DNA of 64,000 bases from Dactylorhiza incarnata (GCA_033032865.1 JAWHQI010000716.1:62001-126000), one strand, 5' to 3'. Counted from the stretch's first letter, positions 46,189 through 56,833 are shown. Notes: generated by a model not told the origin, from the sequence alone. Numbers and translations: made by a program.

Positions 46189-46714
46189 TGGAGTTATCTT
46201 TGTCACTTTATTTTAAGATTTTTGTTTTGTACAAAGTTCTCCGAATACACTTGTTTTGCAAACCAATAAAATTTATGAAAACATAACCACTTTTCTTAAC
46301 TTTTAAAAGTGCAAATAAAGGTAGTGTAGGTAAGATACTTGTGCAATTTTAATTCATTGTACTATTACAAAACATACACAAGCATTCTTAGATTAAGAAA
46401 CATATGTAGACAATGCCAAAATAAGTGAGTGAATAAATATCATTATCAAACATAAAATATTTACTCATACTTAGAGGCATGCTAAGCTTAGTTCTACACA
46501 ACTTTTACAATACAATTTTATGCACAAATGAGTAGATATATCAAAGCATGATAAAAACAATGTTCAACGTAGTTTGAAGGAATGAATTGTAACATTATAG
46601 AAGGTCTAAAAGATGGGTTAAATCATGCTTGATTTTCAATGAAGTCCATACAATATTTTTGATATTTTTAGAAAAATAATTTTAATTTAAAGCTTGAACC
46701 CATATAATTTGATC

Positions 46715-46800
46715 TTGGACTTCCCGAGGACTACCCTGTGAGAGGTTCGCCGGGTACTAGGTGATGTGATGGGATGATAGCCCAAATCACCCTTTCGCAA
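46715..46800 (-). repeat. SINE-like dispersed module, copy 3
   Basis: Minus strand: GGGCTATCATCCCATCACAT, CACCTAGTACCCGGCGAACC, GGGTAGTCCTCGGGAAGTCC. It matches the two modules in element 2 in order and spacing although the host here is a copia-type element. Confidence 0.55.
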
Positions 46801-47844
46801 GATACATGTAAATAAAAAAGTTAAGTTCAAAATAATAATTTTTGATACTTGTTTTTGTTTTATATTTTGTATTTGATTTTTGCATATAGGAATAGAAATC
46901 AAAAAAATAACCAAAAAAAATATTTTTTGTAATTTGGCTTTTGTAATTTTGTATTTTAATTTTAAAAAAAATCATTTATAGGCAGAAATGCAATAATGAG
47001 TAGTACATATAAGATAATATATTTTTAGTGATTTTTCAGAATTTTAAAATTAAAGAAAATCAGAGACTTGAGCTAGCGCCGGTGTTAGGTCCTAGCGCCT
47101 GCGTTAGCTCACAGAGAGTGCTTATTTTAATCATATATCCTAAATTTACTTCGATTTTGCTTCCGATTTTTCTTAATTATGTTTGTGCAATGTAAGGCTT
47201 GTCTAATGAAGCGATGAGACGAGAAGAAATCGCAAAAAGTTGCGAAAGTTAAAATTTTAGTACATGGGTTTCATATTCAGTAAAGCTCCATACTCATTAG
47301 ACCTTAATTCTTTTGTTTTGCATAACATATGCATGAGTGAAATGATCATAAATAAGTGAAATAATATTCATGCAATTTTTCAATTCCGATTTGACATGAT
47401 TTATGATAAACATACTAGGGGTAATCAAAAATGACGCAAATATATTAAATTCCTTGTGCATTTTATAAATTCAGTCTAATACCCCTAAAATACACCTTTT
47501 AAATCCATTTTGACACTTATTTCATTTAGTCTTAATAATATCATATAACAAATTTAGTTTTTCAGATTTTATAAGACTTTTAGGAAATGGATTTAGAAGG
47601 ATAGAAATAAAAAGGATAAGTAGATTACTAGAGAAATGATATGACTTTTTATTCAATTTGATTTATGTATGAATTTTGGTTTAATATGTGAGAGTCATAT
47701 CACAAGTTATATAAAGTGATCATATCATGATGGTTCAACAAAAAAGAAAATAAACAAAAGAAAGAAGAAGGTTAGGTATATCATGAAGTAGAATAATGAT
47801 ATTTCATTTTTAGTTGATTTCTACTTCATGCAAATGATTGGATA

Positions 47845-49334
47845 TTAATGAATGAGAGATTTAGGTATCCAAAGAGGACCAAGTGGGATGGGTCCTTTGG
47901 GTACCCAAATGTAGCGTGTTGACTTTTGGGGAGATAGTGATGAATGTGCCCTTTTGAGTGGAGCTTGTGTTTCTTCTTTAGCTTTGGGTCTCCATTCAAA
48001 CATTGGAAAAATGTTATTTTTATTTTTAAAATTTCCATAGTAATTTTCTTGAATGTTTGGATAACAATGACTTTTGAATTTATTTTTTAAAAGAAATTTG
48101 TTTGCGTTTAATTTTAAGTTGGGAGAAGATTGATATTGTAAATGATGATGATGATAGTGTTTTGGAATTTCATTTACAATCTTTTGATATTTTTTATTTC
48201 CATTGTTAGGCTTAGGCATATTATGAAATTTACATTTAACTTGCTTTTGGAATTTGCTTGAAATTGTTGATTTATGTGTTGAGAATTTTTCTTTATAATT
48301 TCCTTAGGCATGTTGACTTTAGTTTCCAATTCATAATTCTTAACTTTAAGATTATGTCTACTTTATTATTGGCTATTGTGCTATTTTTAAGAGTGGATGC
48401 AATAGACTCAATATGATTTTGATAATTATTTCTATATTCATCAAATGTTTCATCAATCTCTTTAATTTCAATTTTATAGTCATTACACTTAGCACAATCA
48501 TTTTTCAGAGAAGAGTTTTCTAAACATAATTTTTCATTTTGTTCTTTTATGAAAGTAAACTCTTTTTCAAGTTCCTTGAATTTTTCTTCAATATTATTAC
48601 AATCAAAACAAGATATAGAGTTTTCAAATAAGGAACCATGGATAGAACTAGATAAATTTGAATTTGATTGTTCATTAATTTTTGCCTTAAAATTTTTATT
48701 TTCTAAGCGCAAATGTTTATTAGCCTTATTTAATTTCTTAATTTTGTGCTTTGTAGTTTGAAGCAATTGTAATGAAGAGATATAAGTACAAAAAATGGAA
48801 TTTGATTTTCTTACATTGCTTTCGGGAGAGGCACAATTTGAACATATCGTTTCTTTGACATCTTTTTGGCACTCCTCTTTCGAAGATAGTATTTCTTCTT
48901 CTCTTTCACTTGATGTGCACTTCATGGATCCGTCATGAGAGGAGCTTTCTTGAAAATTTGTGCAAGCTTGTATGTTCTCTAATTCTTGTGTTAGTTCCGT
49001 ACCTGTAAGAGGAAAATCATACATTTCTTCAAGAAATTTCCATACTTTGTATGCACTAGAAAAATAATATATTAATTTGAAGATATCTTGAGATAAAGCA
49101 CAGAAAATACTATTTAAGGCTTTTGCATTTAGATGTCGTTCCTGTTTATTTGATTCATTCGCTGGTCTAACTATTGCTATATCCCACGCATTGATGTCAA
49201 ATTTTTTAATAATTTTTTTCCATTAGTAATTTCCACACTTTATAATTTCTTCCTTCGAATAAAGGTGGTGCAAGGAATTTTTCTTCTTCATAAAAATTCC
49301 CCCCACTAATAGAAGCGAGATCATGAGACGCCAT
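47845..49334 (-). pseudogene. Element 6 gag-like protein with coiled coil, one early frameshift
   Basis: ATG at 49334-49332 (MASHDLASISGGNFY), 37 bases after the PBS. APPLFEGRNYKVWKLLM is the copia gag N-terminal signature. A frameshift in an A-run near 49215 moves the reading to the 49024-48293 frame, which carries VWKFLEEMYDFPLT and then a long coiled coil (KFKELEKEFTFIKEQ, LCLENSSLKNDC). After stops near 48290 the 48219-47845 frame holds an Asn/His-rich tail ending EWRPKAKEETQAPL and IWVPKGPIPLG, resembling the end of SIRE-type gag. No zinc knuckle or protease. Likely particle protein only. Confidence 0.82.
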
Positions 49335-49370
49335 TATTCCCGGTTGTTAAGCCGAATTGGAATAACCTCG

Positions 49371-49382
49371 CTTTGATACCAC
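49371..49382 (-). promoter_or_regulatory. Element 6 primer-binding site
   Basis: Minus GTGGTATCAAAG, one G-to-A change from the initiator tRNA-Met site, ending one base from the LTR edge at 49384. Confidence 0.88.
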
Positions 49383-49383
49383 T

Positions 49384-51284
49384 TGTTGGATCTGTAGACG
49401 CCCTTAGAGGTGGGGGGATGAATAAGGGTTTTAAAAACTTTAAACTTTAATAGAAAAACTTTTGATATTTTGTTCGAAGTAATGTTAAATCAAAAGTAAA
49501 GAGATAATGAAATTAGAAATGAAATAATTTTATTAAACAAGAAAAGACATGATTCTCATTTATAAAATTGATTACAAAATCTGATTTCAATGACGCTAGA
49601 AATCAAAGCGAATAATATGAAAAACCCTTTTTGTTTTCTATACCGACTCGTATCCCCACGAACCGGTTGGCTTTAGCCGATCTCTCCCCAGATACGGCCT
49701 CAAGCCGCTCTAGCCAATCTATCACCAGAAAGTCCTCGAGCACCCCTAGATCTACTCCCTAGACCTACTCGCCAACACGAGGCGAATTCCTCCCTAAGTC
49801 CTACCTAGACCTAGTCGCCGTGTGGCGAATTCACGAACCGATTACAATGATAAAATATAAGCGTTACAAGATAAGATAATGGAAAAAACTCCCCTCTGAG
49901 TAGAACCCTTGATGTAGATGTCGTTTCGCTTCAAAGGTTCGATCGTTGTGGCTAGCGAGTCTTCCTCTTTGATGTTCTTGAGATCCTTGGATGTCTCCAA
50001 TTGATTAGAGATTGTTGCAGCGAGAACACTCCATGTGTATGTTGAGAGAAGTTTTCTTGATCACCGTTTTTATTGCCTTCAATCCTTGAGCATGATTTTC
50101 TTTTGATCTCCTCTGAAGAACTCTCTCTTATTATGAGTGGGAAACACCCCTCACTTTTCTTTAAATGGCTAGGGCTTTCAGCCCTCAAAAAATTTGTCCA
50201 AATCTGTCAAGGGAAACTCATTTTTGGGCTGTTTTAAATAGAGGTTTGCTGTCCAGGAAAGCTGGCGCCGGCGGTAGTGCTATAGCATGGCGGTAGCAGC
50301 AGTGAGCAGTTTCCTTCCTTATATTCTCATCAATTTCGTGGGTTTGGCTTCTATCTTTGGAAATACATTATTCCCCACGAGAATATGATATATTCTTGCC
50401 TTCATAATGATATTGCATGCTCCTTTTGGTTTCTTAATTAAATCTTGATTGATTGGAGTTTCCAAATCTTGATTAATCAAATCTTGATTGATTGGAGTTT
50501 CCAAATCTTGATTGATTGGTTTCATAATGATATTGCATACTCTTGATTGATTATTCCTTCCCGCGAGATCACCTTCCTAATTCGCTCCTCAATCAGCATC
50601 ATGATGGCGGGACATCCAAAAGTTACCGTCGGGCGTTAGCCTTAACGCGTCGCGATAGTACTTGCCAAAAATAGCGTCCCGTCAACATTCCTTTTTCTGC
50701 ACTGTTTCCTTTCTGTCAATAGTTTCCATATATGCTAACGCCAACGTCAGTGCTAGCGCTCCGTGGTAGATCATTTCGTCGGGCACATCTTCGTCGAGCT
50801 GGCCTCACATTTTGTCGAACGCAACATTCAATTCGTCGAACGAAATTAGCGCGAGCGGTAGTTGTAACGCACCGCGGTAGAGCACTTCGTCGGGCTCATC
50901 TTCGTAGAACGCCCCCTTCATTTCGTCGACCTCCATTTCGTCGATCACTAGCGCCGGCGGTAGTTCTAGCGCTCCGCGGTAAAGCATACATTTCGTCGAA
51001 TGCAGTTTTCATTTCGTCTAGCTCCAGTTCGTCGAATGCAACTTCCATTTCGTCGAATGCCAGCTTGCATCTCAGCGGTTTCCCTTCTTAGTGGTTTCTT
51101 CTCAGCGGTTCGTTAATGCTAGCGCCAATGGTAGAGTTAATGCGGCGCGGTAGCAACAACAATACAGCACCATGGAGATATGAAAGCACAGAATCCTGCA
51201 TACTATAAACACAAAACAAGTATGATCAAATACAATAAGATTTGTTATTGTCAAACCAAGAGATGCGGAAAGCATGTTCCAACA
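49384..51284 (-). repeat. Element 6 5' LTR
   Basis: 1901 bp, TGTTGGAACATG to GATCCAACA on the minus strand. It includes a cluster of TCGTCGAACGCA-like and GGCGGTAG/CTAGCGCC motifs at 50620-51130. Otherwise collinear with the 3' LTR. Confidence 0.93.
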
Positions 51285-51289
51285 ATATC

Positions 51290-52187
51290 ATGTCATGATA
51301 TGTTAAAGTAAAATAGAATAATGAAATTTGAAAGTAATGCAAATTATTTTGGCTTTAAATCAACTATCCTCATTTCAAAAAATTCCTAAAACTAAAGCCA
51401 TAGTCTATAAATTGGTATTTAGGACTAAACACTTTGTATGTCCATGATCATTCACCCACAATAGAAAGGGCGTAGGATTGTGTGCATTAGAGACCTAACC
51501 TCTAAGTCATGTCTTGTCCTTAACCAGGGAAGGGTTCTAGTGGGGCCTTGCGAGGCACTGGGAGAAAGAGTGCTAGGTTGAGCATCGTCTTTTGTATGCA
51601 TATGAGATTAACACCCCAACCTACGACATGTGTGCATGTCCTCATGCCCATCCATCACTTAGTACGGGGCTAGAGTGTAGACATGTAGTTAGGGTATATT
51701 GATTAGACATACTTTTATTATATATATTGCATGAATATTATTTCACTCTTTATGATCATTTCACTCATGCATATTTTGTTCAAACATGCTATCTTATGTT
51801 TTTCATACTATATACTCTTTGGACTTTCATGATTTTGAAAAACATAAGTATTTTGAAAAAGTATTTTGACACCTTATGTCAAAAAACTTTTATCCGCATC
51901 TTTCACACTATTATTCAAAACTCTTTGCGGTACTTATTGTCTCTTATCTTAGAAAATAAGAATCAAGAAAAATAAGAATGAAAAATTATCAAAAATCATG
52001 TTTTCTAAGCAAAATACCAAATCTCTGTTGCTAGCGCCACACGATAGAACTAGCGTTGGCGGTAGCATAAAATTGATATTTTCCTTTTTCTTTGCAGTTT
52101 CTCTGTCATAGAATAACATTTACTGATAGGCTTGATAAAGACTTCTATGTTTTCCAGAAAACTATTTTTTAAAATATTTAAAAATCA
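51290..52187 (+). other. Element 7 interior, middle part
   Basis: Continues element 7 after element 6. Holds the ~230-bp shared block (51464-51690) and a GC-rich island GCTAGCGCCACACGATAG (52030-52047). No coding region. Confidence 0.6.
51464..51690 (+). repeat. ~230-bp block shared by elements 6 and 7, copy in element 7
   Basis: Matches the complement of 44966-45196. Landmarks include GTGGGGCCTTGCGAGGCACT and CACTTAGTACGGGGCTAGA. Here it lies upstream of the hairpin units; in element 6 it lies downstream of them. Confidence 0.8.
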
Positions 52188-52192
52188 AATAC

Positions 52193-53633
52193 TGTTGGGT
52201 ATTGTATCCACAATAGCCCTGATTTGAAGAAGTCCCCTTCAAACTAAGACGAATTGTAATTGTATTTGATTATGCACTTTAGCTGTGATGTGACAGGTTA
52301 TTCCACTTTAAGTACAAACCAATGTCAGGTTTCAATGAGTCGTCAAACACAGGCCTGTGCAATGTAATCCCTCATTGTATAGACCAAAGTGTTGGCTCAT
52401 GTGAAATCTCTCTATTGGGATGTACTTCATTTACAAAGTGCTAGAGAAGAAGGACTGGAGCTGATGATGGAATCATTTGAGAAAGGAAAATAACTTAAGT
52501 AAAATTCGATTATATCATTCAGAACATATAGTCGAATTCGACTATATGGTTTGAATGGGTATAACCGAATTCGACTAATCATTGTCCGAAGGGTTTATTT
52601 TTCTAAGTAAAAGAATAGTCGAATTCGGTTAATGAAATTCGGTGAATCTGTTTAGTCGAATCCCTAGAACTGCCGAATCCGACTATATGGTTTAACCGAA
52701 TAAATTTGGTTAATGCCATTCGGTTAATCCATTTCGCCGAATCGGTCTGCAGGTATTTTCCGGTTCAATTCGACGGCGTATTCTTTAGGGCATTTCCCAT
52801 GTACAGTACACGTGGAGCTAGATCCCTAATTCGCGCTTATGACCGTTGGAAGAAGGCTCTATAAATACCTAAGGATTATCTCTGAATAACCCTAATCGTG
52901 AATTGAAAAAGAAATCGCAAATTACTACTGACGGCCGACTGTTCTCACGCAAGTGTTTCATCTCCGACAAAGCCAGCGATTCGTGATTGGTCTTCTAAAG
53001 ATTCAATCGACAAGATCAAGATCCGATTAGCTCTCATCTTGTATTGATCAAGTCGATTTAAGTTCTCAGATCTAACTTCAAATCGTTTTCAAGATTTCTT
53101 CATTCTTCATTCACAAAGTACTGAAGTTTATTGCTAAGAAGAAGAAATCTATCTCTCAAGATCTGAAGAAGAACTTCATCGGAAGTTTAAGAAGATTGTT
53201 TTTCAATTTACTGTGTTGTTTTAAGAATCATATTTTAAATCTTGTAGGAAGCTTGCTTCCGAGTTATTGTGTAGATCCTTGTTTGAGGATCGAGTTGTAG
53301 GAGCTTGTGTGCTCCGAGTTTGTAGGAGAAGTTTGTTCTCCGAGTTGTTGTAGGAGTATTCTTGCTCCGAGCTTGTAGGAGTTGTGAACTCCGAGTAGTA
53401 GGATATTGATTGATCCGAGTTTGGTGAAGTAGCCGAATCTAGCCTTGGAGTGCTAGATATGCAAGGCGGGAAAGTGGACTACCCACATCGGGGAACCACT
53501 ATAAATTCTCTGTGTTGTGCTGTGTTTACTTTTCTGTGTGCTTTTACATCCAATATTTTTATTCCGCAAAAAGACGCAGAATCTACCTATTCACCCCCCT
53601 CTAGGTGATTTAGGTTGCGACTAGATACTTTCA
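52193..53633 (+). repeat. Solo SIRE-like LTR, TSD AATAC
   Basis: 1441 bp from TGTTGGGTATTG to GATACTTTCA. Perfect duplications AATAC at 52188-52192 and 53634-53638. The 3' end CACCCCCCTCTAGGTGA matches element 5's LTR. Contains GTCGAATTCGAC palindromes (52500-52700) and, downstream, CTCCGAG/TAGGAG repeats (53260-53400). Confidence 0.94.
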
Positions 53634-53638
53634 AATAC

Positions 53639-54001
53639 AAAATTTCAAAACAATTTCAAAGAACAAAAACATGCTCTTCTTTTTTTTTCTTTATGTGTGC
53701 TTATTATCTTGTATTTGTCATAAAAAAAATAAAAAATTATGAAAACTGATTACTATTCATTGAAATGTTTCAAGGATGACTCTGTTTATCTTTTTAAGAT
53801 TAAAATACAATGTTAAATTCTAATTTCAAGTATCTTAGAACATTGTTTTGTGTCATGTCTTGAACATTATCTTGTAATGTGCACTGAAATTGATTATAGA
53901 AATCATATGTAGAATTGCTTAGCATGCCTCTAAGTATGAGTAATGTTTTATATTTGATAATGGTTTGCTCACTCACATCTTTGATAATCTACATATGAGT
54001 T
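53639..54001 (+). other. Element 7 interior between solo LTR and TRIM
   Basis: AT-rich, no ORF. Contains GCCTCTAAGTATGAGTAA (53925-53942), whose complement is near 46470 in element 6, supporting shared interior sequence. Ends with the target copy GAGTT. Confidence 0.55.
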
Positions 54002-54435
54002 TGTGGGATCAAGCGCAACAAACTGTCCCAAAAGACCAAACTGATGGGAAGGGCGCTACTTTTTCTTTAAGTAAGTAGAAAAGGCGCTACGGGACAAGTG
54101 AAGGAACGCTGGACACAACAATCCCCCCCAGCGTCCAGCACGACCCGCAAGCTCAGAGGTGCCCCACATGGCTCAAAGGTGGCGCACCACATGGCTCAGA
54201 GGTGGCTTTAAACATGGCCGCGAGCGCCTGACCCGCCGGGACCCACACAGGTAGAGAAATTTCAGGAATTATTAGCGCCCCCGGTCTCGAACCCGCAACC
54301 TCCCTCTGATACCACTTGTAGGATCAAGCACAACCTACTGTCCCAAAAGCCCGAACTGATGGGAAGGGTGCTACTTTTTCTTTAAGTAAGTAGGAAAGGC
54401 GCTACGGGTCAAGTGAAGGAACGATGGACCCAATA
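54002..54435 (-). mobile_element. Complete TRIM (terminal-repeat retrotransposon in miniature), TSD GAGTT
   Basis: Two 119-bp terminal repeats (54002-54120 and 54317-54435) flank 196 bp. On the minus strand the PBS AGTGGTATCAGAG (complement of 54304-54316) adjoins the right repeat. A G-rich PPT (CTGGGGGGGAT, complement of 54121-54131) adjoins the left repeat. Perfect target duplications GAGTT at 53997-54001 and 54436-54440. No coding capacity. Confidence 0.93.
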
Positions 54436-54652
54436 GAGTTTAATCTTATTCTTGCATGATTGTGTAGTGTAACAACTTAACATTATTAAATGTTTGATTA
54501 GTTTACCTACACTACAATAAAAATCTCTTTCATGCTCCCATATTTGAAGAAGTGTGTTACTTCAGAACTCTATGTTAGAAAAAACAAGTGAATTCGGAGA
54601 ACTTTGTCACCAAACTAAAATTCAAATGTATAAATGACAAAGATAACTCCAA

Positions 54653-54710
54653 CAAGCACTACTCACCCTCCTGATAAGTCTTAATGAGCATTGTGAGGTT
54701 GAGCACCTTG
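54653..54710 (+). ncRNA. Candidate structured element, hairpin unit 2 (element 7)
   Basis: CAAG/CTTG outer arms, inner arms ACCCTC and GAGGTT with one mismatch, loop with GATAAGTCTTAATGAGCATT. Counterpart of 46128-46188. Confidence 0.5.
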
Positions 54711-54811
54711 AAGAGAATTGTAAAGTGTATTGTGCAAACTCTTTTATCCACTACTTCTTCTTGTACACTTGGATCACAAATAAATCAAAGAAAACATAAT
54801 ATACATGATCC

Positions 54812-54872
54812 CCAAGCACTACTTTGCACCCTAATAAGTATTAATGAGCATTGTGTGTGCAGAGCACCTTGG
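54812..54872 (+). ncRNA. Candidate structured element, hairpin unit 1 (element 7)
   Basis: Outer arms CCAAG/CTTGG, inner arms CTTTGCAC and GTGCAGAG (one U-G pair), loop with TAATAAGTATTAATGAGCAT. Counterpart of 45949-46009. Element order is unit 2 then unit 1 in both elements. Confidence 0.5.
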
Positions 54873-55846
54873 TCGTTGTATTTTTTTATGTGCATTGAAA
54901 TAAAATTTTGCTTAGTGGGTAGAAGTTATTCTAAAAATGCATTTTCAATAATGTTGTGTTTATTCCATTATACATGTCATGTGTTTTGATTAAATCATGT
55001 GTATACTCTTATCAAAAAACACAATTTATACACATCATTATTCCTTGTAAAACTTCTACTCATGAGTATTAGACTCTAATGCATATCTACATTTTTTTCT
55101 AAACTCTTTAGTAGATGCACTAGATAACATTGTATGATCTCTACAATATTTAAGTCTACTTGAATTATTAATTTAAAACATTGTATCTTTCTATCTTGCC
55201 TTGATGAAGTGAATCATGCCACCATTCTTTGTGAACTTATTTTCTGCTATGCCTTGTATACACAATCTTGATAAATTTACTATCTAAACAAGTGTTATAA
55301 TGTTTTGATAACCAATGATATTTGATCTTGATCTTCAATTACTAAATATCTATTTTCTACTAGACTAAAACTCTTACCCATTTACTATGCTTCAAACTCT
55401 TATAATGACATTTCTTTAAAAAATCTTTCAACATGCTTTCCACTATACTACTACTTGTATGCTCGATCATGGCAATTTTTTTCAACAAGTGGTCTTCTTT
55501 CCAAAACTAATGGTACCTCACTCTTCCAGATCAACATTTTTTACTCACCAAGTGGTATCACTATATAAGTTGTCAATCTATGTTATGCACATTCTCGTCT
55601 CTACATTAAACATCATTTTAAACCTTAAACGATATCTTTTCTCTCCACCCTCTTTCGATAATACCAAAAGGGGGAGAATAACTTTAAAAAAATTCACACT
55701 TAAGGGGAGTAAAATATATTGGATGCTTTGATGTAGGGGGATCACTCATCTAGGGGGAGTATATGCATTCAATCATGCTTATCCTTTTACTATAAACACT
55801 AATATTATATATGCATATTTTATTTCTAAGAGGATTTATTATTATC
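54873..55846 (+). other. Element 7 interior before the PPT
   Basis: AT-rich with CTTTCCAC and CTTGTA blocks; no ORF with recognisable content. Several GGGGGAG purine blocks occur near 55670, 55736 and 55752, upstream of the true PPT. Confidence 0.5.
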
Positions 55847-55928
55847 AAAAGGGGGAGTTTGTTGGAAGATGCTTTCCACATCTCTTGGTTTAAGAATAAC
55901 AAATCCCATTGTATTTGATCATACTTGC
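55847..55928 (+). repeat. Element 7 PPT and start of the 3' LTR
   Basis: AAAAGGGGGAGTT (55847-55859) is followed by TGTTGGAAGATGC. Sixty-nine LTR bases match the 5' LTR from 37341 (CTTTCCACATCTCTTGGTTT and on). At 55929 the match ends in TGTTGGAACTGAG, the start of element 8. Confidence 0.88.
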
Positions 55929-56833
55929 TGTTGGAACTGAGAATCGGCCCAACGAGGAGTTCAAAACCCAAAGAGGTGGCAACTAGTACTTTGCCCGTGG
56001 GAGAACATGACCAAAAACTCAGAGCTAAGCACTGACCCTTGGCTGCAGCGCGGAGGTCCCACCATACACCCAAAAGATCGTAGAGCGCTTCCCCTCCCAA
56101 GCCAAAGCTGAAGCTGAGCACCTTGGAGAGCCTTGGAGCTAACCGGAATTGTCTAGAGGAGGAAGAAGCTCCAGAATTCGAATCCTCTCCAAAGATGCTC
56201 TTTAGGGTCTATATATAGTTTTCTCAACTGGGTCTGCCAATAACGTTATTCCGCCTTTCGGTTTTGTAAAGCGCACCCCAAAATGGTCTGCTAACAGCCA
56301 AACTCCACTGTTTGAGATGGCTATAGGCAGACATGCCTGAATAAATATGAATAATATATTGCACCAAAATCCCTGGGGCTGATGAAGCCAGCGCTCGCCT
56401 CCTCCCTTGCGACCTACCTAGGCGAGCATGAGCCTACTCCTGATCCACTCGTCATAAGGTGGCGAGCCCCGCTCGCCTCGCCCACGTGATTCCCCCGTTG
56501 TAAGGTGGCGAGCCCCCGCTTACCTCATCCTCGTGATCCGCTCATTGCAAAGCGGTGAGCCCGTGCTTGCCTTGCCCACATGCTTCGCCTATATCCAAGT
56601 CTCAATTTACCTCCTCGGCGAACATAGGTTTGTGCACAATCTCCGCTCTTTGCGAAATTATCCTAAGCTCGAAAAGAAAAGTCCAACCCCTGATGTTCGT
56701 CGGTCGGCTGCTAACCTGTCAGGAGTCTTTCGACGGATCCCATCCACAGCGCTATAAATACCACCAATCACAGGTGATGAGGAACTTCTCATCCCCTTTA
56801 CTTTCTTTATTCGTCGACCGTTGTAGTTACAAA

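Larger units (their letters stand above)
42806..51284 (-). mobile_element. Element 6: complete gag-only copia-like element, TSD ATATC
   Basis: 8479 bp. 5' LTR 51284-49384, PBS 49382-49371, gag 49334-~47845, non-coding interior, PPT near 44350-44365, 3' LTR 44349-42806. Target duplications ATATC at 42801-42805 and 51285-51289 are perfect. It is the same family as element 7, in opposite orientation. No pol. The interior has twin hairpins, a SINE-like module and a ~230-bp block shared with element 7. Confidence 0.93.
37341..55928 (+). mobile_element. Element 7: gag-only copia-like element carrying four insertions
   Basis: 5' LTR 37341-40062, PBS 40065-40077, gag 40112-41643, a long non-coding interior, PPT 55847-55859 and the first 69 bases of the 3' LTR (55860-55928). 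Insertions: solo LTR in the 5' LTR, element 6, another solo LTR and a TRIM in the interior. The 3' LTR is interrupted by element 8. No protease, RT or integrase was found in about 5.4 kb of native interior, so it is non-autonomous. Confidence 0.85.
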
